Under the pieces are notes generated by a model, which saw nothing but the letters and a program-made list of their open reading frames with translations, was not told where the DNA came from and did not search any database. DNA of 18,923 bases from Oscillospiraceae bacterium (GTDB taxonomy: Bacteria > Bacillota > Clostridia > Oscillospirales > Oscillospiraceae). Every line of letters starts with the position of its first letter. The stretch's first letter is position 1. This document shows, piece by piece, positions 1-7,439 of this stretch. A program made the translations under genes and the position numbers. The stretch is from positions 1 through 18,923 of the forward strand of contig WRMX01000054.1 of the NCBI GenBank assembly GCA_009776905.1. Reading direction: 5' to 3'.

Positions 1-1
1 A

Positions 2-106
2 ATATCTACATTAACAGAAAGAAATGGAAATAGCAACGATAGTACCCGCTCCGATTGGCATGATCCGGTTAAACTAGTGTACTGCGAATTTGAGGTTGAT
101 GCATAA
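2..106 (+). CDS. C-terminal end of an unidentified protein (partial)
   Basis: An open frame enters from the left edge and stops at TAA 104-106, giving 34 residues that end in PVKLVYCEFEVDA. The start lies outside the window. The composition is polar and does not resemble the aromatic, Gly-rich C-terminus usual for V-ATPase subunit I, which is the gene often found directly upstream of subunit K. I cannot name the family. The frame is short, so it could be open by chance, but the protein-like ending and the 111-bp gap to the next gene make it plausible as the end of a separate upstream gene. Confidence 0.4.
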   Translation: MSTLTERNGNSNDSTRSDWHDPVKLVYCEFEVDA

Positions 107-133
107 TAAGATTGATTCTTCTAAGGGTAAAGC

Positions 134-180
134 AAAGCCGCGGTTTTCACCAACGCTTATACTGCGAGGCTTTTGATTTT
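134..180 (+). terminator. possible weak terminator upstream of the V-ATPase operon
   Basis: AAAGCC at 134-139 pairs with GGCTTT at 168-173. Two further G-C pairs are possible across a small bulge, and a T-rich stretch follows. The loop is long (about 28 nt), so this is a weak candidate. It would separate the partial upstream gene from ntpK. No convincing -35/-10 pair was found in 107-202. Confidence 0.25.
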
Positions 181-217
181 GCGATGACACACATAAACAA
201 ATAAGGAGGCAAATACA

Positions 218-718
218 ATGTACGAAATCATCCAGACTTACGGTGGCATGGGACTAGGGCTGCTTGGCGCAGCGCTGGCCGTCGTGCTCGCCGGCATCGG
301 CAGCGCGAAGGGCACGGGCATGGCGGGCGAGGCGGGCGCGGGCTTGCTTTGCGAAGACCCCGGCAAGTTCGGCAAGGTCATGATCTTGCAAGTTATCCCG
401 GGCACGCAGGGCATATACGGCTTCGTCGTCGGGTTCCTCGCGCTCATGTTCATGGGGCTGCTCAACGGTGCGGCCGTCGGCATGTCGTTGGAGCTCGGCT
501 TCCAATACTTCACGGCCTGCCTCCCGATCGCTTTCGGCGGGTTGATCTCCGCGATAGCGCAGGGCAAGGTCGCGGTATCGGCCATCAACATCCTCGCCAA
601 GAAGCCGGACGACTGGTCAAAGGGCATGATCCTGTGCATCACGGTCGAATTCTATGCGATCCTCTCGCTGCTGGTTTCGATTTTCATGCTGCTCTTCATC
701 GAACATCCGACACTGTAG
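218..718 (+). CDS. ntpK: V-type ATPase subunit K (membrane rotor ring proteolipid)
   Basis: This is the c/K subunit that forms the membrane rotor ring and carries the transported ion. The 166 residues form four hydrophobic helices in two hairpins, the duplicated 16-kDa form, close to the 156 residues of Enterococcus hirae NtpK. The ion site is complete: helix 2 has LQVIPGTQGIYG (residues 57-68, with T63, Q64 and Y67), helix 3 has Q115 in AIAQGKVA, and helix 4 has the essential E144 in VEFYAIL. The Thr-Gln plus Gln plus Glu set is the one that ligates Na+ in E. hirae, so a sodium-translocating enzyme is inferred. AAGGAGG at 203-209, 8 nt before the ATG, fixes the start. It is the first visible gene of the operon. 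Confidence 0.95.
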   Translation: MYEIIQTYGGMGLGLLGAALAVVLAGIGSAKGTGMAGEAGAGLLCEDPGKFGKVMILQVIPGTQGIYGFVVGFLALMFMGLLNGAAVGMSLELGFQYFTACLPIAFGGLISAIAQGKVAVSAINILAKKPDDWSKGMILCITVEFYAILSLLVSIFMLLFIEHPTL

Positions 719-759
719 CCCGCAATTGGCCTAAATGATGAAAAAAGGCTGGTATTTAC

Positions 760-1359
760 ATGAATGGTATTGAAAAAATCATCGCGCACATAAAGTCGGA
801 GTCCGACGCGGAATGCGAGGATATCAGGCGCGCGGCGGCGGAGGAGTGCGAGCAGATCCGCTCGAAATACGCTAAGGCGGAGCAGGATGAATATGAAAAG
901 CTCCTGGCCACCGGCAAGCTCGACGCCGACAACCGCCTGGAGCGGATGCACAGCCTTGCGATGCTGGAATCCAAGAAGCACGTGCTCATGACGCAGCAGG
1001 AAATGGTCGCGGATGCGTTTGAATATGCGGCAAAAAAAATCCTGGGGCTGCCAGAGCCGGAATACGTAGCGCTTTTGGCGAAGCTCGCCGCAGCGGCGTC
1101 GATGACGGGCGGCGAAACGTTGGTCCTATCGCCAGCCGACAAGGGGCGCATAGGCGCCGCCGTCCTTGAAGGGGCAAACGGCGCGCTGCGGGCCGCCGGC
1201 AAGAACGCCGGGCTCACGCTTGCGGAGAAGACCGCCGACATCAGGGGAGGGCTCATCCTCTCCGGGGGCGACATCGAGGTGAACTGCAGCATCGATGCGC
1301 TGCTCGAGGAATGCCGCAATGAGCTGTCGCCTGCCATCGCGGCGATACTGTTTGATTGA
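760..1359 (+). CDS. ntpE: V-type ATPase subunit E (peripheral stalk)
   Basis: Subunit E is part of the stator stalk that holds the catalytic A3B3 head against rotation. The 199 residues match the family length. The N-terminal half is a charged helix (residues about 1-90, rich in Glu, Lys and Ala, for example AAAEECEQIRSKYAKAEQ), and the C-terminal half is the globular domain, with the typical GGLILSGGDIEVNCSIDALL near residues 165-184. An AAAAAAGG stretch precedes the ATG by about 12 nt. It lies 41 bp after ntpK. In known V/A-ATPases E pairs with a small coiled-coil subunit G/H, for which no gene is visible here. Confidence 0.9.
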   Translation: MNGIEKIIAHIKSESDAECEDIRRAAAEECEQIRSKYAKAEQDEYEKLLATGKLDADNRLERMHSLAMLESKKHVLMTQQEMVADAFEYAAKKILGLPEPEYVALLAKLAAAASMTGGETLVLSPADKGRIGAAVLEGANGALRAAGKNAGLTLAEKTADIRGGLILSGGDIEVNCSIDALLEECRNELSPAIAAILFD

Positions 1360-1376
1360 AAGGTGTGAGCGCTACT

Positions 1377-2360
1377 ATGAAAGATGCAGATTTCCTGTTT
1401 CTTACGGCCTTGCTCCGCACCAGGGAAACATCGATGCTCAAAAGCGACAAGATCGACCGTATGCTGGACGCCCAGGGCGCAGACGACGCGGCGAAGCTCC
1501 TGATCGACTGCGGATATCCCGACATGTCCGGCATGAACGCCGACATGGTCGAGGTCGTGCTGCAAAAGCGCAGGGCGGATATCTACTATGAGCTCTCGGC
1601 TTATGAATACGCACGCGCCCTGCTTGACTTGTTCAGGGCCAAATATGACTACCACAACGCCAAGACGCTTGTGAAGGCAGCAGGGGCTGGCATCGACGCG
1701 ACGAGGCTGCTCTCGGCGTCGGGGCGCATCGACGCGGCTGCGATGAACGAGGCGTTCGCTGCGGACAGGGTAGGCGACCTGCCTCCCCCCGTGGCCGAAG
1801 CGATCAGCGGAGCGGCGGGCATATTGTCGCGGACGGGCAGCCCGCAGCTCGCGGACATAGAGATTGACAAAGCGTATTATGCCGAGCTGGCTTCGCTTGT
1901 CAAAACGATGAAAAACGATTTCATCGCGGGCTACATATCGCTGCTCATCGACAGCGCGAACCTCCGCATCGCCGTGCGCTCCTCGCGCACCGGCCGAGAC
2001 GGTGCTTTCCTGCAATCCGCGCTCATACCCGGAGGCAACGTCGGCATCGAGCAAATCGTGGCGGCTTACAACGATGGCGCGCTGGACGCATTCGCAGGCG
2101 ACAGGCTGGCGCAGGCAGTTGGCCTCGGGATGGAGATTATGCGCGGAGGCTCGCAGACGCAGTTCGAGAGAGCTTGCGACGATGCAGTTTTGCTTTACGT
2201 GACGGACACGGCGTTCATCAGCTTCGGCCCCGCACCGGTCGTCGCGTATCTGGCGAAGCTCGAATGGGAGATCACCGTCGTCAGGATGATCCTGACGGGC
2301 AAGATGACCGGCATATCAAAGGATGTTATCCGGGAAAGGCTGCGTGAATGCCATGTATAA
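1377..2360 (+). CDS. ntpC: V-type ATPase subunit C (central stalk socket)
   Basis: Subunit C (the archaeal C, equivalent to eukaryotic d) sits on the membrane ring and couples it to the D/F shaft. The chosen ATG gives 327 residues starting MKDADFLFLTALLRTRETSM, which matches the usual N-terminus. Conserved features include the LLRTRE start region, a YYELSAYEYARALLDLFRAKYDYHN block and an ending with YLAKLEWEITVVRMIL, typical of the family. A TTG at 1356 would add seven residues and overlap the ntpE stop. ATG 1377 is preferred because AAAGGTG at 1359-1365 lies upstream at a workable distance. The 3' end overlaps the ntpF start. Confidence 0.9.
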   Translation: MKDADFLFLTALLRTRETSMLKSDKIDRMLDAQGADDAAKLLIDCGYPDMSGMNADMVEVVLQKRRADIYYELSAYEYARALLDLFRAKYDYHNAKTLVKAAGAGIDATRLLSASGRIDAAAMNEAFAADRVGDLPPPVAEAISGAAGILSRTGSPQLADIEIDKAYYAELASLVKTMKNDFIAGYISLLIDSANLRIAVRSSRTGRDGAFLQSALIPGGNVGIEQIVAAYNDGALDAFAGDRLAQAVGLGMEIMRGGSQTQFERACDDAVLLYVTDTAFISFGPAPVVAYLAKLEWEITVVRMILTGKMTGISKDVIRERLRECHV

Positions 2361-2667
2361 AATCGCCGTCATGGGCGGTAGGGACACCGTGATGGGCTTC
2401 AAGGCCCTCGGGCTGGACACATACCCCGTTTCCGACGCTACGGAGGCAAGGGGCATATTCAACAAGCTCACGTCGCAGGACGAAAAATACGCGATAATAT
2501 ATCTGGAGGAAACCCTGTCAAAAACGCTCGCGCAGGAAATAGCGCGCTTTACCGACAAGGCGACTCCGGCTATCATACTTATACCCGGGCGCGAGGGCTC
2601 GCAAGGGCTGGGCCTCACCGCGCTGCAAAACGCCGTCATCCGCGCGATCGGCACGGACATTTTGTGA
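2353..2667 (+). CDS. ntpF: V-type ATPase subunit F (central stalk)
   Basis: Subunit F is the small Rossmann-like protein bound to the D shaft. In known V/A-ATPases it modulates coupling. The 104 residues start MYKIAVMGGRDTVMGFKALG, the family's signature beginning, and continue with a short alternating beta-alpha pattern (YAIIYLEETL, PAIILIPGREGSQGLGL). An in-frame ATG at 2323 would add ten residues with no family match. ATG 2353 overlaps the last codons of ntpC, which suggests translational coupling. Some Enterococcus nomenclature calls this subunit NtpG. Confidence 0.88.
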   Translation: MYKIAVMGGRDTVMGFKALGLDTYPVSDATEARGIFNKLTSQDEKYAIIYLEETLSKTLAQEIARFTDKATPAIILIPGREGSQGLGLTALQNAVIRAIGTDIL

Positions 2668-2672
2668 CCCGC

Positions 2673-2704
2673 GCCATTCAACTGCAACGCCATTCAACTG
2701 CAAC
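2673..2704 (+). repeat. perfect 16-bp tandem duplication before ntpA
   Basis: The sequence gccattcaactgcaac occurs twice, end to end, at 2673-2688 and 2689-2704, in the 55-bp gap between ntpF and ntpA. The ntpA ribosome binding site (AGGAAAGGA, 2706-2714) follows directly. It looks like a recent replication-slippage duplication that lengthens the intercistronic leader. Confidence 0.85.
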
Positions 2705-2722
2705 TAGGAAAGGACTGATTAA

Positions 2723-4495
2723 ATGAGCGGCAAAATCGTAAAAGTCGCAGGCCCGCTTGTCGTCGCCGACGGCCTCAGCGACGCGAACATCGCGGACGTC
2801 GTCCGAGTCGGCCACCAGCACCTAATCGGCGAGATATTGACAATGACCGGCGACTCCGCATCGATTCAAGTTTACGAGGAAACCAGCGGCCTCGGGCCGG
2901 GCGCCGAGGTTTACACCACAGGCGTCCCGCTTTCCGTCGAACTCGGCCCAGGGCTTTTAGAGAATATATACGACGGCATCCAGCGCCCCCTCGTGGAGAT
3001 ACGCAAGCTGACCGGCTCGACCATAGCGCGCGGCGTCGACGTCCCGGCCTTGGACCGCGCGGCGGAATGGGAGTTCGTCGCGACCGCCGCTGTCGGCGAC
3101 GAGGTCACGGGCGGCAGCATAATCGGCACCGTCAGCGAGACGACGGCCGTCGAACACAGGATCATGATCCCGCCGGACGTTGCTGGCGTGATCGAATCTA
3201 TTGAAAGCGGCACATACACCGTCGAGCAGACGGTCTGCAAGGTCAAAACGCCGGACGGCGAGGTCCAAAGCATCTCCATGATGCAAAAATGGCCCGTGCG
3301 CGTCGGGCGGCCATACCTAAAAAAATCGACTCCGGACACCCCGCTCTGCTCCGGGCAGCGCGTCATCGACACGCTGTTCCCATTGGCAAAGGGCGGCACG
3401 GCGGCGGTCCCCGGCCCGTTCGGCAGCGGCAAGACGGTCGTCCAGCACCAGCTCGCGAAATGGTCGGACGTCGACATAGTCGTCTACATCGGCTGCGGCG
3501 AGCGCGGCAACGAGATGACCGACGTCCTCATGGAGTTCCCGGAGCTGCGAGACCCGCGCACCGGGGAGCCTCTGATGAAGCGCACGGTGCTCATAGCTAA
3601 CACATCCGACATGCCTGTCGCGGCGCGCGAGGCGTCCATCTACACCGGCATCACGATCGCGGAATACTTCCGCGACATGGGCTATGACGTGGCGGTCATA
3701 GCAGACTCCACGTCACGCTGGGCGGAGGCGCTGCGCGAGATGTCCGGACGGCTCGAGGAGATGCCCGGCGAGGAGGGATACCCCGCATACCTTTCATCGA
3801 GGCTGGCGCAGTTTTATGAGCGTGCAGGCACGGTGGAATGCATCGGAGGGGAGAACCGCAAGGGGTCGCTCACGGCGATCGGCGCCGTCTCACCTCCCGG
3901 CGGCGACACATCGGAGCCAGTTTCGCAGTCGACCATGCGAATCGTCAAGGTTTTCTGGGGGCTGGACGCGTCGCTCGCGTACGCGCGCCACTTCCCGTCG
4001 ATAAACTGGCTCACTAGCTACTCGCTATACCTGGACGGGCTGAAGCCGTGGTTCGACAGCAACTTCGGCACTGACTTCCTGCAAAACCGCACGAAGACGA
4101 TGGCTCTGCTCCAGGAAGAGGCGGAGCTGCAGGAAATAGTCAAGCTGGTCGGGCAGGACTCGCTTTCCGCCCCGGATCGACTGACGCTGGAGACGGCGAA
4201 GATGGTCCGCGAGGACTTCCTGCAACAGGACGCGTTCGCGGACGTGGACAGCTACACGTCATATGAAAAGCAGGCCACGCTCCTGTCTTTGATATTATAT
4301 TACAACGAGCTTTGCAAGGATGCCCTGGGCAAGGGCGTCGAGGACGTCGAGCTGCTGTTCGGCATACCGGCGCGCGAGCTCATCGGCCGCGCGAAGAGCG
4401 TGCCTCCTGCGGAATATGAGGAGCGCTACCGCAACATCGCGCTCGACATGGAACGTGAAATCGCTGATGTTATAAAGGGAGGCGACGAGGCATGA
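2723..4495 (+). CDS. ntpA: V-type ATPase catalytic subunit A
   Basis: Subunit A hydrolyses or synthesises ATP in the A3B3 head. The 590 residues are full length. Seen in order: an N-terminal beta barrel (GKIVKVAGPLVVADGL), the extra non-homologous insert characteristic of subunit A (around residues 110-190), the Walker A loop GPFGSGKT at 231-238 with K237, the catalytic Glu in GERGNE (E260), a Walker-B-like strand DVAVIADSTSRWAEALRE, and a helical C-terminal domain. AGGAAAGGA lies upstream of the ATG. Its ATGA overlaps the ntpB start, so the two head subunits are translationally coupled. All active-site motifs look intact. Confidence 0.97.
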   Translation: MSGKIVKVAGPLVVADGLSDANIADVVRVGHQHLIGEILTMTGDSASIQVYEETSGLGPGAEVYTTGVPLSVELGPGLLENIYDGIQRPLVEIRKLTGSTIARGVDVPALDRAAEWEFVATAAVGDEVTGGSIIGTVSETTAVEHRIMIPPDVAGVIESIESGTYTVEQTVCKVKTPDGEVQSISMMQKWPVRVGRPYLKKSTPDTPLCSGQRVIDTLFPLAKGGTAAVPGPFGSGKTVVQHQLAKWSDVDIVVYIGCGERGNEMTDVLMEFPELRDPRTGEPLMKRTVLIANTSDMPVAAREASIYTGITIAEYFRDMGYDVAVIADSTSRWAEALREMSGRLEEMPGEEGYPAYLSSRLAQFYERAGTVECIGGENRKGSLTAIGAVSPPGGDTSEPVSQSTMRIVKVFWGLDASLAYARHFPSINWLTSYSLYLDGLKPWFDSNFGTDFLQNRTKTMALLQEEAELQEIVKLVGQDSLSAPDRLTLETAKMVREDFLQQDAFADVDSYTSYEKQATLLSLILYYNELCKDALGKGVEDVELLFGIPARELIGRAKSVPPAEYEERYRNIALDMEREIADVIKGGDEA

Positions 4496-5871
4496 TCAGA
4501 GAGTACCGCACGATACAGGAAATAGTCAGCCCGCTGATGGTTATACGGAACGTGGAGGGCGTCACATACGACGAGCTCGCCGAGCTGGAACTCCCGAACG
4601 GCGAGGTGCGCCGGTGCAAGGTTCTGGAAGTGGACGGCGACTCCGCCGTGGTGCAGTTGTTCGAGAGCGCCGCGGGCATAAACCTCTCCGCGTCGAAGGT
4701 GCGCTTCCTGGGGCATCCGCTGGAGCTGGCCGTTTCCGGCGACATGCTCGGGCGCGTATTCAGCGGGATGGGCAAGCCCATCGACGGCGGGCCCGAGGTT
4801 TTGGCCGAGTCTCACAACGACATCAACGGCCTGCCGATGAACCCCGCCGCGCGCGACTACCCCAACGAGTTCATACAGACGGGCATATCGTCGATAGACG
4901 GCCTGAACACATTGGTGCGCGGGCAGAAGCTCCCGATATTCTCCGGCTCGGGCTTGCCGCACGCCCAGCTTGCGGCGCAGATCGCACGCCAAGCGAGGGT
5001 GCTGGGCAACGAGACGGACAACTTCGCAGTCGTGTTCGCCGCCATCGGCATCACGTTCGAGGAATCCGAATATTTCGTGCAGGAATTCAACCGCACGGGG
5101 GCCATCGACCGCTCCGTGATATTCACCAACCTCGCCAACGACCCCGCCGTCGAGCGCATCGCGACCCCGCGCATGGCGCTGACCGCCGCCGAATACCTGG
5201 CGTTCGAGAAGGACATGCACGTGCTCGTCATCCTCACGGACATCACGAACTATGCGGAGGCGCTGCGCGAAATCTCCGCCGCGCGTAAGGAAGTCCCCGG
5301 GCGGCGCGGATATCCCGGCTATCTTTATACTGACCTCGCGACAATGTACGAGCGCGCGGGCAGGCGCATCGGCAAGAGCGGGTCGATCACGATGATTCCG
5401 ATTCTGACGATGCCCGAGGACGACAAGACGCACCCGATACCAGACTTGACGGGATACATCACGGAGGGGCAGATAATCCTCTCGCGCGAGCTGCACCGCA
5501 AGGGCATCATGCCTCCCGTTGACGTTTTGCCATCGCTTTCCAGGTTGAAGGACAAGGGCATCGGCGTAGGGAAGACCCGCGAGGACCACGCGAACACGAT
5601 GAACCAATTGTTTTCCGCGTATTCGAGGGGCAAGGACTCCAAGGAGCTGATGACGATCCTCGGCGAGAGCGCGTTGACGGCGACGGATCTGTTGTTCGCG
5701 AAGTTCGCCGACGAGTTCGAGACGCGCTACGTTTCGCAGGGGTACGAGGACAACCGCTCCATCGAGGGGACGTTGTCGATCGGCTGGGAGCTGCTGTCGA
5801 TCCTCCCGAAGACGGAATTGAAGCGCATCAAGCAGGAATACATCGACAAGTACCTCCCCGAAGGGGAGTAA
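4492..5871 (+). CDS. ntpB: V-type ATPase regulatory subunit B
   Basis: Subunit B is the non-catalytic partner of A in the head. The 459 residues are standard length. The P-loop position is degenerate, as expected for B: PIFSGSGLPHAQLAAQIARQ lacks the Walker Lys. Other family blocks are the N-terminal barrel EGVTYDELAELELPNGEVRR, GIDRSVIFTNLANDP-like strands near residues 200-215, ITNYAEALREISAARKEVPG, and RRGYPGYLYTDLATMYERAG. The start overlaps the ntpA stop by 4 nt, with AAGGGAGG about 9 nt upstream. It is followed by an unusually long 122-bp gap before ntpD. Confidence 0.97.
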   Translation: MIREYRTIQEIVSPLMVIRNVEGVTYDELAELELPNGEVRRCKVLEVDGDSAVVQLFESAAGINLSASKVRFLGHPLELAVSGDMLGRVFSGMGKPIDGGPEVLAESHNDINGLPMNPAARDYPNEFIQTGISSIDGLNTLVRGQKLPIFSGSGLPHAQLAAQIARQARVLGNETDNFAVVFAAIGITFEESEYFVQEFNRTGAIDRSVIFTNLANDPAVERIATPRMALTAAEYLAFEKDMHVLVILTDITNYAEALREISAARKEVPGRRGYPGYLYTDLATMYERAGRRIGKSGSITMIPILTMPEDDKTHPIPDLTGYITEGQIILSRELHRKGIMPPVDVLPSLSRLKDKGIGVGKTREDHANTMNQLFSAYSRGKDSKELMTILGESALTATDLLFAKFADEFETRYVSQGYEDNRSIEGTLSIGWELLSILPKTELKRIKQEYIDKYLPEGE

Positions 5872-5934
5872 AGCGTTGGCTGTGTCTCAATTCAACGTAT
5901 ATTCGCAAAAGCAGAGTTTGGGTTGGGAGCGGAG

Positions 5935-5993
5935 CCTCACGTTAGAAATTATCAAAGTGAGGTGAATGTCGAGAATCATTTCTCGACGACAAT
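5935..5993 (+). promoter_or_regulatory. structured ntpD leader: remote Shine-Dalgarno with bridging hairpin
   Basis: GAGGTGA at 5959-5965 is a 7-nt match to the anti-Shine-Dalgarno, but the ntpD ATG is at 5994, 28 nt further on. Between them lies a perfect 8-bp stem, GTCGAGAA (5968-5975) with TTCTCGAC (5980-5987), around a TCAT loop. If it folds, the effective spacing falls to 8 nt, which is near optimal. A second possible stem, CCTCAC 5935-5940 with GTGAGG 5957-5962, would cover part of the Shine-Dalgarno. No in-frame alternative start exists, because TGA at 5958-5960 closes the frame upstream. The pairing is seen in the sequence; the role is inferred. Confidence 0.6.
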
Positions 5994-6644
5994 ATGGCAC
6001 AGAAAACTATTTCGCCCACGCGCATGGAGCTTACGCGGCTCAAGACTCGCCTGAAAACCGCGACGCGAGGGCACAAGCTGCTGAAAGACAAGCGCGACGA
6101 GCTCATGCGCCAATTCCTCGAGATCGTCAGAAAAAACCGCGAGCTGCGGCTGCGCGTCGACGAAGGGCTGTCGAACGCCAACCGCTCGCTCGCCGTGGCG
6201 TCGGCCATCATGTCCCCGGAGATGCTGGAGCAGTCGCTGCTCTATCCGAGGCACAACATCGAGCTCGACATGGCGTTCAACAACATCATGTCCGTCAACG
6301 TGCCAGTATACAGCTTCAACACCGAGCTGGACGATTCTTCGTCGATTTTTCCTTATGGCTTCGCCCAGACATCCGGCGAGCTCGACGACGCGCTTGCATC
6401 GCTGGAGGGCGTGTTCAAGGACATGCTGGAGCTGGCGCAGGTCGAGAAGACCATGCAGCTCCTCGCCGACGAGATCGAGCGTACGCGCCGCAGGGTCAAC
6501 GCCTTGGAGTATGTGATGATTCCCGAGATGCAGACGAACATCAAGTACATCTCGATGAAGCTGGAGGAGAACGACCGTTCGACCAAAGTCCGGCTGATGA
6601 AGGTCAAGGACATGGTGCTCGAGACCGCCGGCTATGGCAAGTGA
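5994..6644 (+). CDS. ntpD: V-type ATPase subunit D (rotor shaft)
   Basis: Subunit D is the long antiparallel coiled coil that turns inside the A3B3 head, the equivalent of F-type gamma. The 216 residues start MAQKTISPTRMELTRLKTRL, the diagnostic N-terminus. An N-terminal helix (about 10-60) and a C-terminal helix (about 145-205, including LADEIERTRRRVNALEYVMI and the conserved IPEMQTNIKYISMKLEENDR-type stretch) form the shaft, with a variable middle. It is the last visible V-ATPase gene. Its ribosome binding site is unusually distant and separated by a hairpin. Confidence 0.95.
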   Translation: MAQKTISPTRMELTRLKTRLKTATRGHKLLKDKRDELMRQFLEIVRKNRELRLRVDEGLSNANRSLAVASAIMSPEMLEQSLLYPRHNIELDMAFNNIMSVNVPVYSFNTELDDSSSIFPYGFAQTSGELDDALASLEGVFKDMLELAQVEKTMQLLADEIERTRRRVNALEYVMIPEMQTNIKYISMKLEENDRSTKVRLMKVKDMVLETAGYGK

Positions 6645-6671
6645 TGGATTTTCGTTTGAAGGCTTGCGTAC

Positions 6672-6704
6672 TTATCCTCGGATGACATTGTCAACCGAGG
6701 ATAA
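6672..6704 (+). terminator. large hairpin closing the V-ATPase operon
   Basis: TTATCCTCGG (6672-6681) and CCGAGGATAA (6695-6704) are perfect inverted repeats. Inside them, after an A-A mismatch, TGACA and TGTCA pair again, giving a stem of about 14-15 bp starting 27 bp after the ntpD stop. The tail is only mildly T-rich (CTGTTTGATAC), so it is a weak intrinsic terminator. An operator or mRNA-stabilising hairpin is the alternative. Confidence 0.6.
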
Positions 6705-6737
6705 CTGTTTGATACATTACAGCAGACATATTCGCGC

Positions 6738-6773
6738 GATGCGGACGGAAGGCACAGATGCGGACGGAAGGCA
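6738..6773 (+). repeat. 17-bp direct repeat upstream of the 6844 gene
   Basis: gatgcggacggaaggca occurs at 6738-6754 and again at 6757-6773, a period of 19 bp, ending directly upstream of the -35 box at 6774. It could be slippage or a tandem activator site. Confidence 0.7.
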
Positions 6774-6801
6774 TTGAATAGTATATAGTTTTTAGTATAA
6801 T
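6774..6801 (+). promoter_or_regulatory. sigma-A type promoter for the 6844 gene
   Basis: TTGAAT (6774-6779), a 16-bp spacer, then a consensus TATAAT (6796-6801). The region is AT-rich and contains further TATA-like units (GGTATATAGTTGGTATAAAA). The predicted transcript start is near 6808, followed by AAGGAGG at 6829-6835. Confidence 0.65.
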
Positions 6802-6843
6802 TGGTATATAGTTGGTATAAAATAAGGCAAGGAGGCGACAACC

Positions 6844-7422
6844 ATGAGAATCGGGGAAGCGAACAAGGGCAATTATAGGATTTCCTTTCAAACGCCAAGC
6901 AAAGATGTCAAAAGCACTAGCAAAGCCGAAGAACACACAGACGAGGCGCTGCAAAAAGCTCCGGACGAAATAACAGAGGCCGATATCGACGAAGTGACCA
7001 TTTCCAATGGCTCAATTGCAAAGGCAAAAGAGGAAAACAACCTTTCAGATGCTCTGGAAAAGATGAGGGCCGAGAGCCGGGAGCTTCAAAGGCAGCTCGA
7101 GGCAGCGCGCGAACAGGGCGACGGAATGGCAGACTATTTTAAGAAAAAGCTGCAGTGCATAATTATCGCCATGCGAATCATGCAAGGGGACAAGGTCCCG
7201 CCCGAGGATCACCGTTTCCTTGCTGAAGAAGAGCCTGAACTATACCATAAGGCAATGTCAATGAGGGTTGAGAAAGAAGACCCGGAGGAATACGACCGGT
7301 TGTCGGAAGACGAAGAAAATGATTCCAAGGCGCCCGACAATGGGGAGGCTGAGCCGGTTCAGGGCGGTAGCAGGGAAGCTGCACTCACTGCTGATTCCGT
7401 CGTCGATTCCGTGCCTGTTTAA
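6844..7422 (+). CDS. uncharacterised acidic protein with a coiled coil
   Basis: The 192-residue protein has no signal peptide or membrane segment. The start is supported by AAGGAGG at 6829-6835. An N-terminal polar region is followed by a Glu/Arg-rich coiled coil (about residues 60-95, with MRAESRELQRQLEAAREQ), a more hydrophobic block YFKKKLQCIIIAMRIMQGDK (about 99-118), PPEDHRFLAEEEPELYHKA, and a Pro/Glu/Asp/Ser-rich acidic tail. The central block looks like a conserved small-protein family seen in Bacillota, but I cannot assign a name or function. It has its own promoter and sits between the V-ATPase terminator and a gene remnant. Confidence 0.75.
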   Translation: MRIGEANKGNYRISFQTPSKDVKSTSKAEEHTDEALQKAPDEITEADIDEVTISNGSIAKAKEENNLSDALEKMRAESRELQRQLEAAREQGDGMADYFKKKLQCIIIAMRIMQGDKVPPEDHRFLAEEEPELYHKAMSMRVEKEDPEEYDRLSEDEENDSKAPDNGEAEPVQGGSREAALTADSVVDSVPV

Positions 7423-7439
7423 GTTCCACAGCGGGAGCG

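Noticed and set aside
756..2054. 432-residue open frame on the minus strand across ntpE and ntpC
   Set aside because: It is antisense to two well-recognised V-ATPase genes and has an Arg/Ser/Ala composition typical of reverse frames in GC-rich coding DNA.
1356..2360. Longer ntpC start at TTG 1356
   Set aside because: It overlaps the ntpE stop and has no ribosome binding site at a proper distance; ATG 1377 fits the family N-terminus.
4426..5607. 393-residue minus-strand open frame across ntpB
   Set aside because: It is a reverse-frame shadow of ntpB with no recognisable motif.
5966..6685. 239-residue plus-strand frame overlapping ntpD, starting just after the strong Shine-Dalgarno
   Set aside because: Its ATG at 5966 directly abuts the GAGGTGA and is too close for normal initiation, its product is an Arg-rich out-of-frame read of ntpD, and ntpD has clear family homology.
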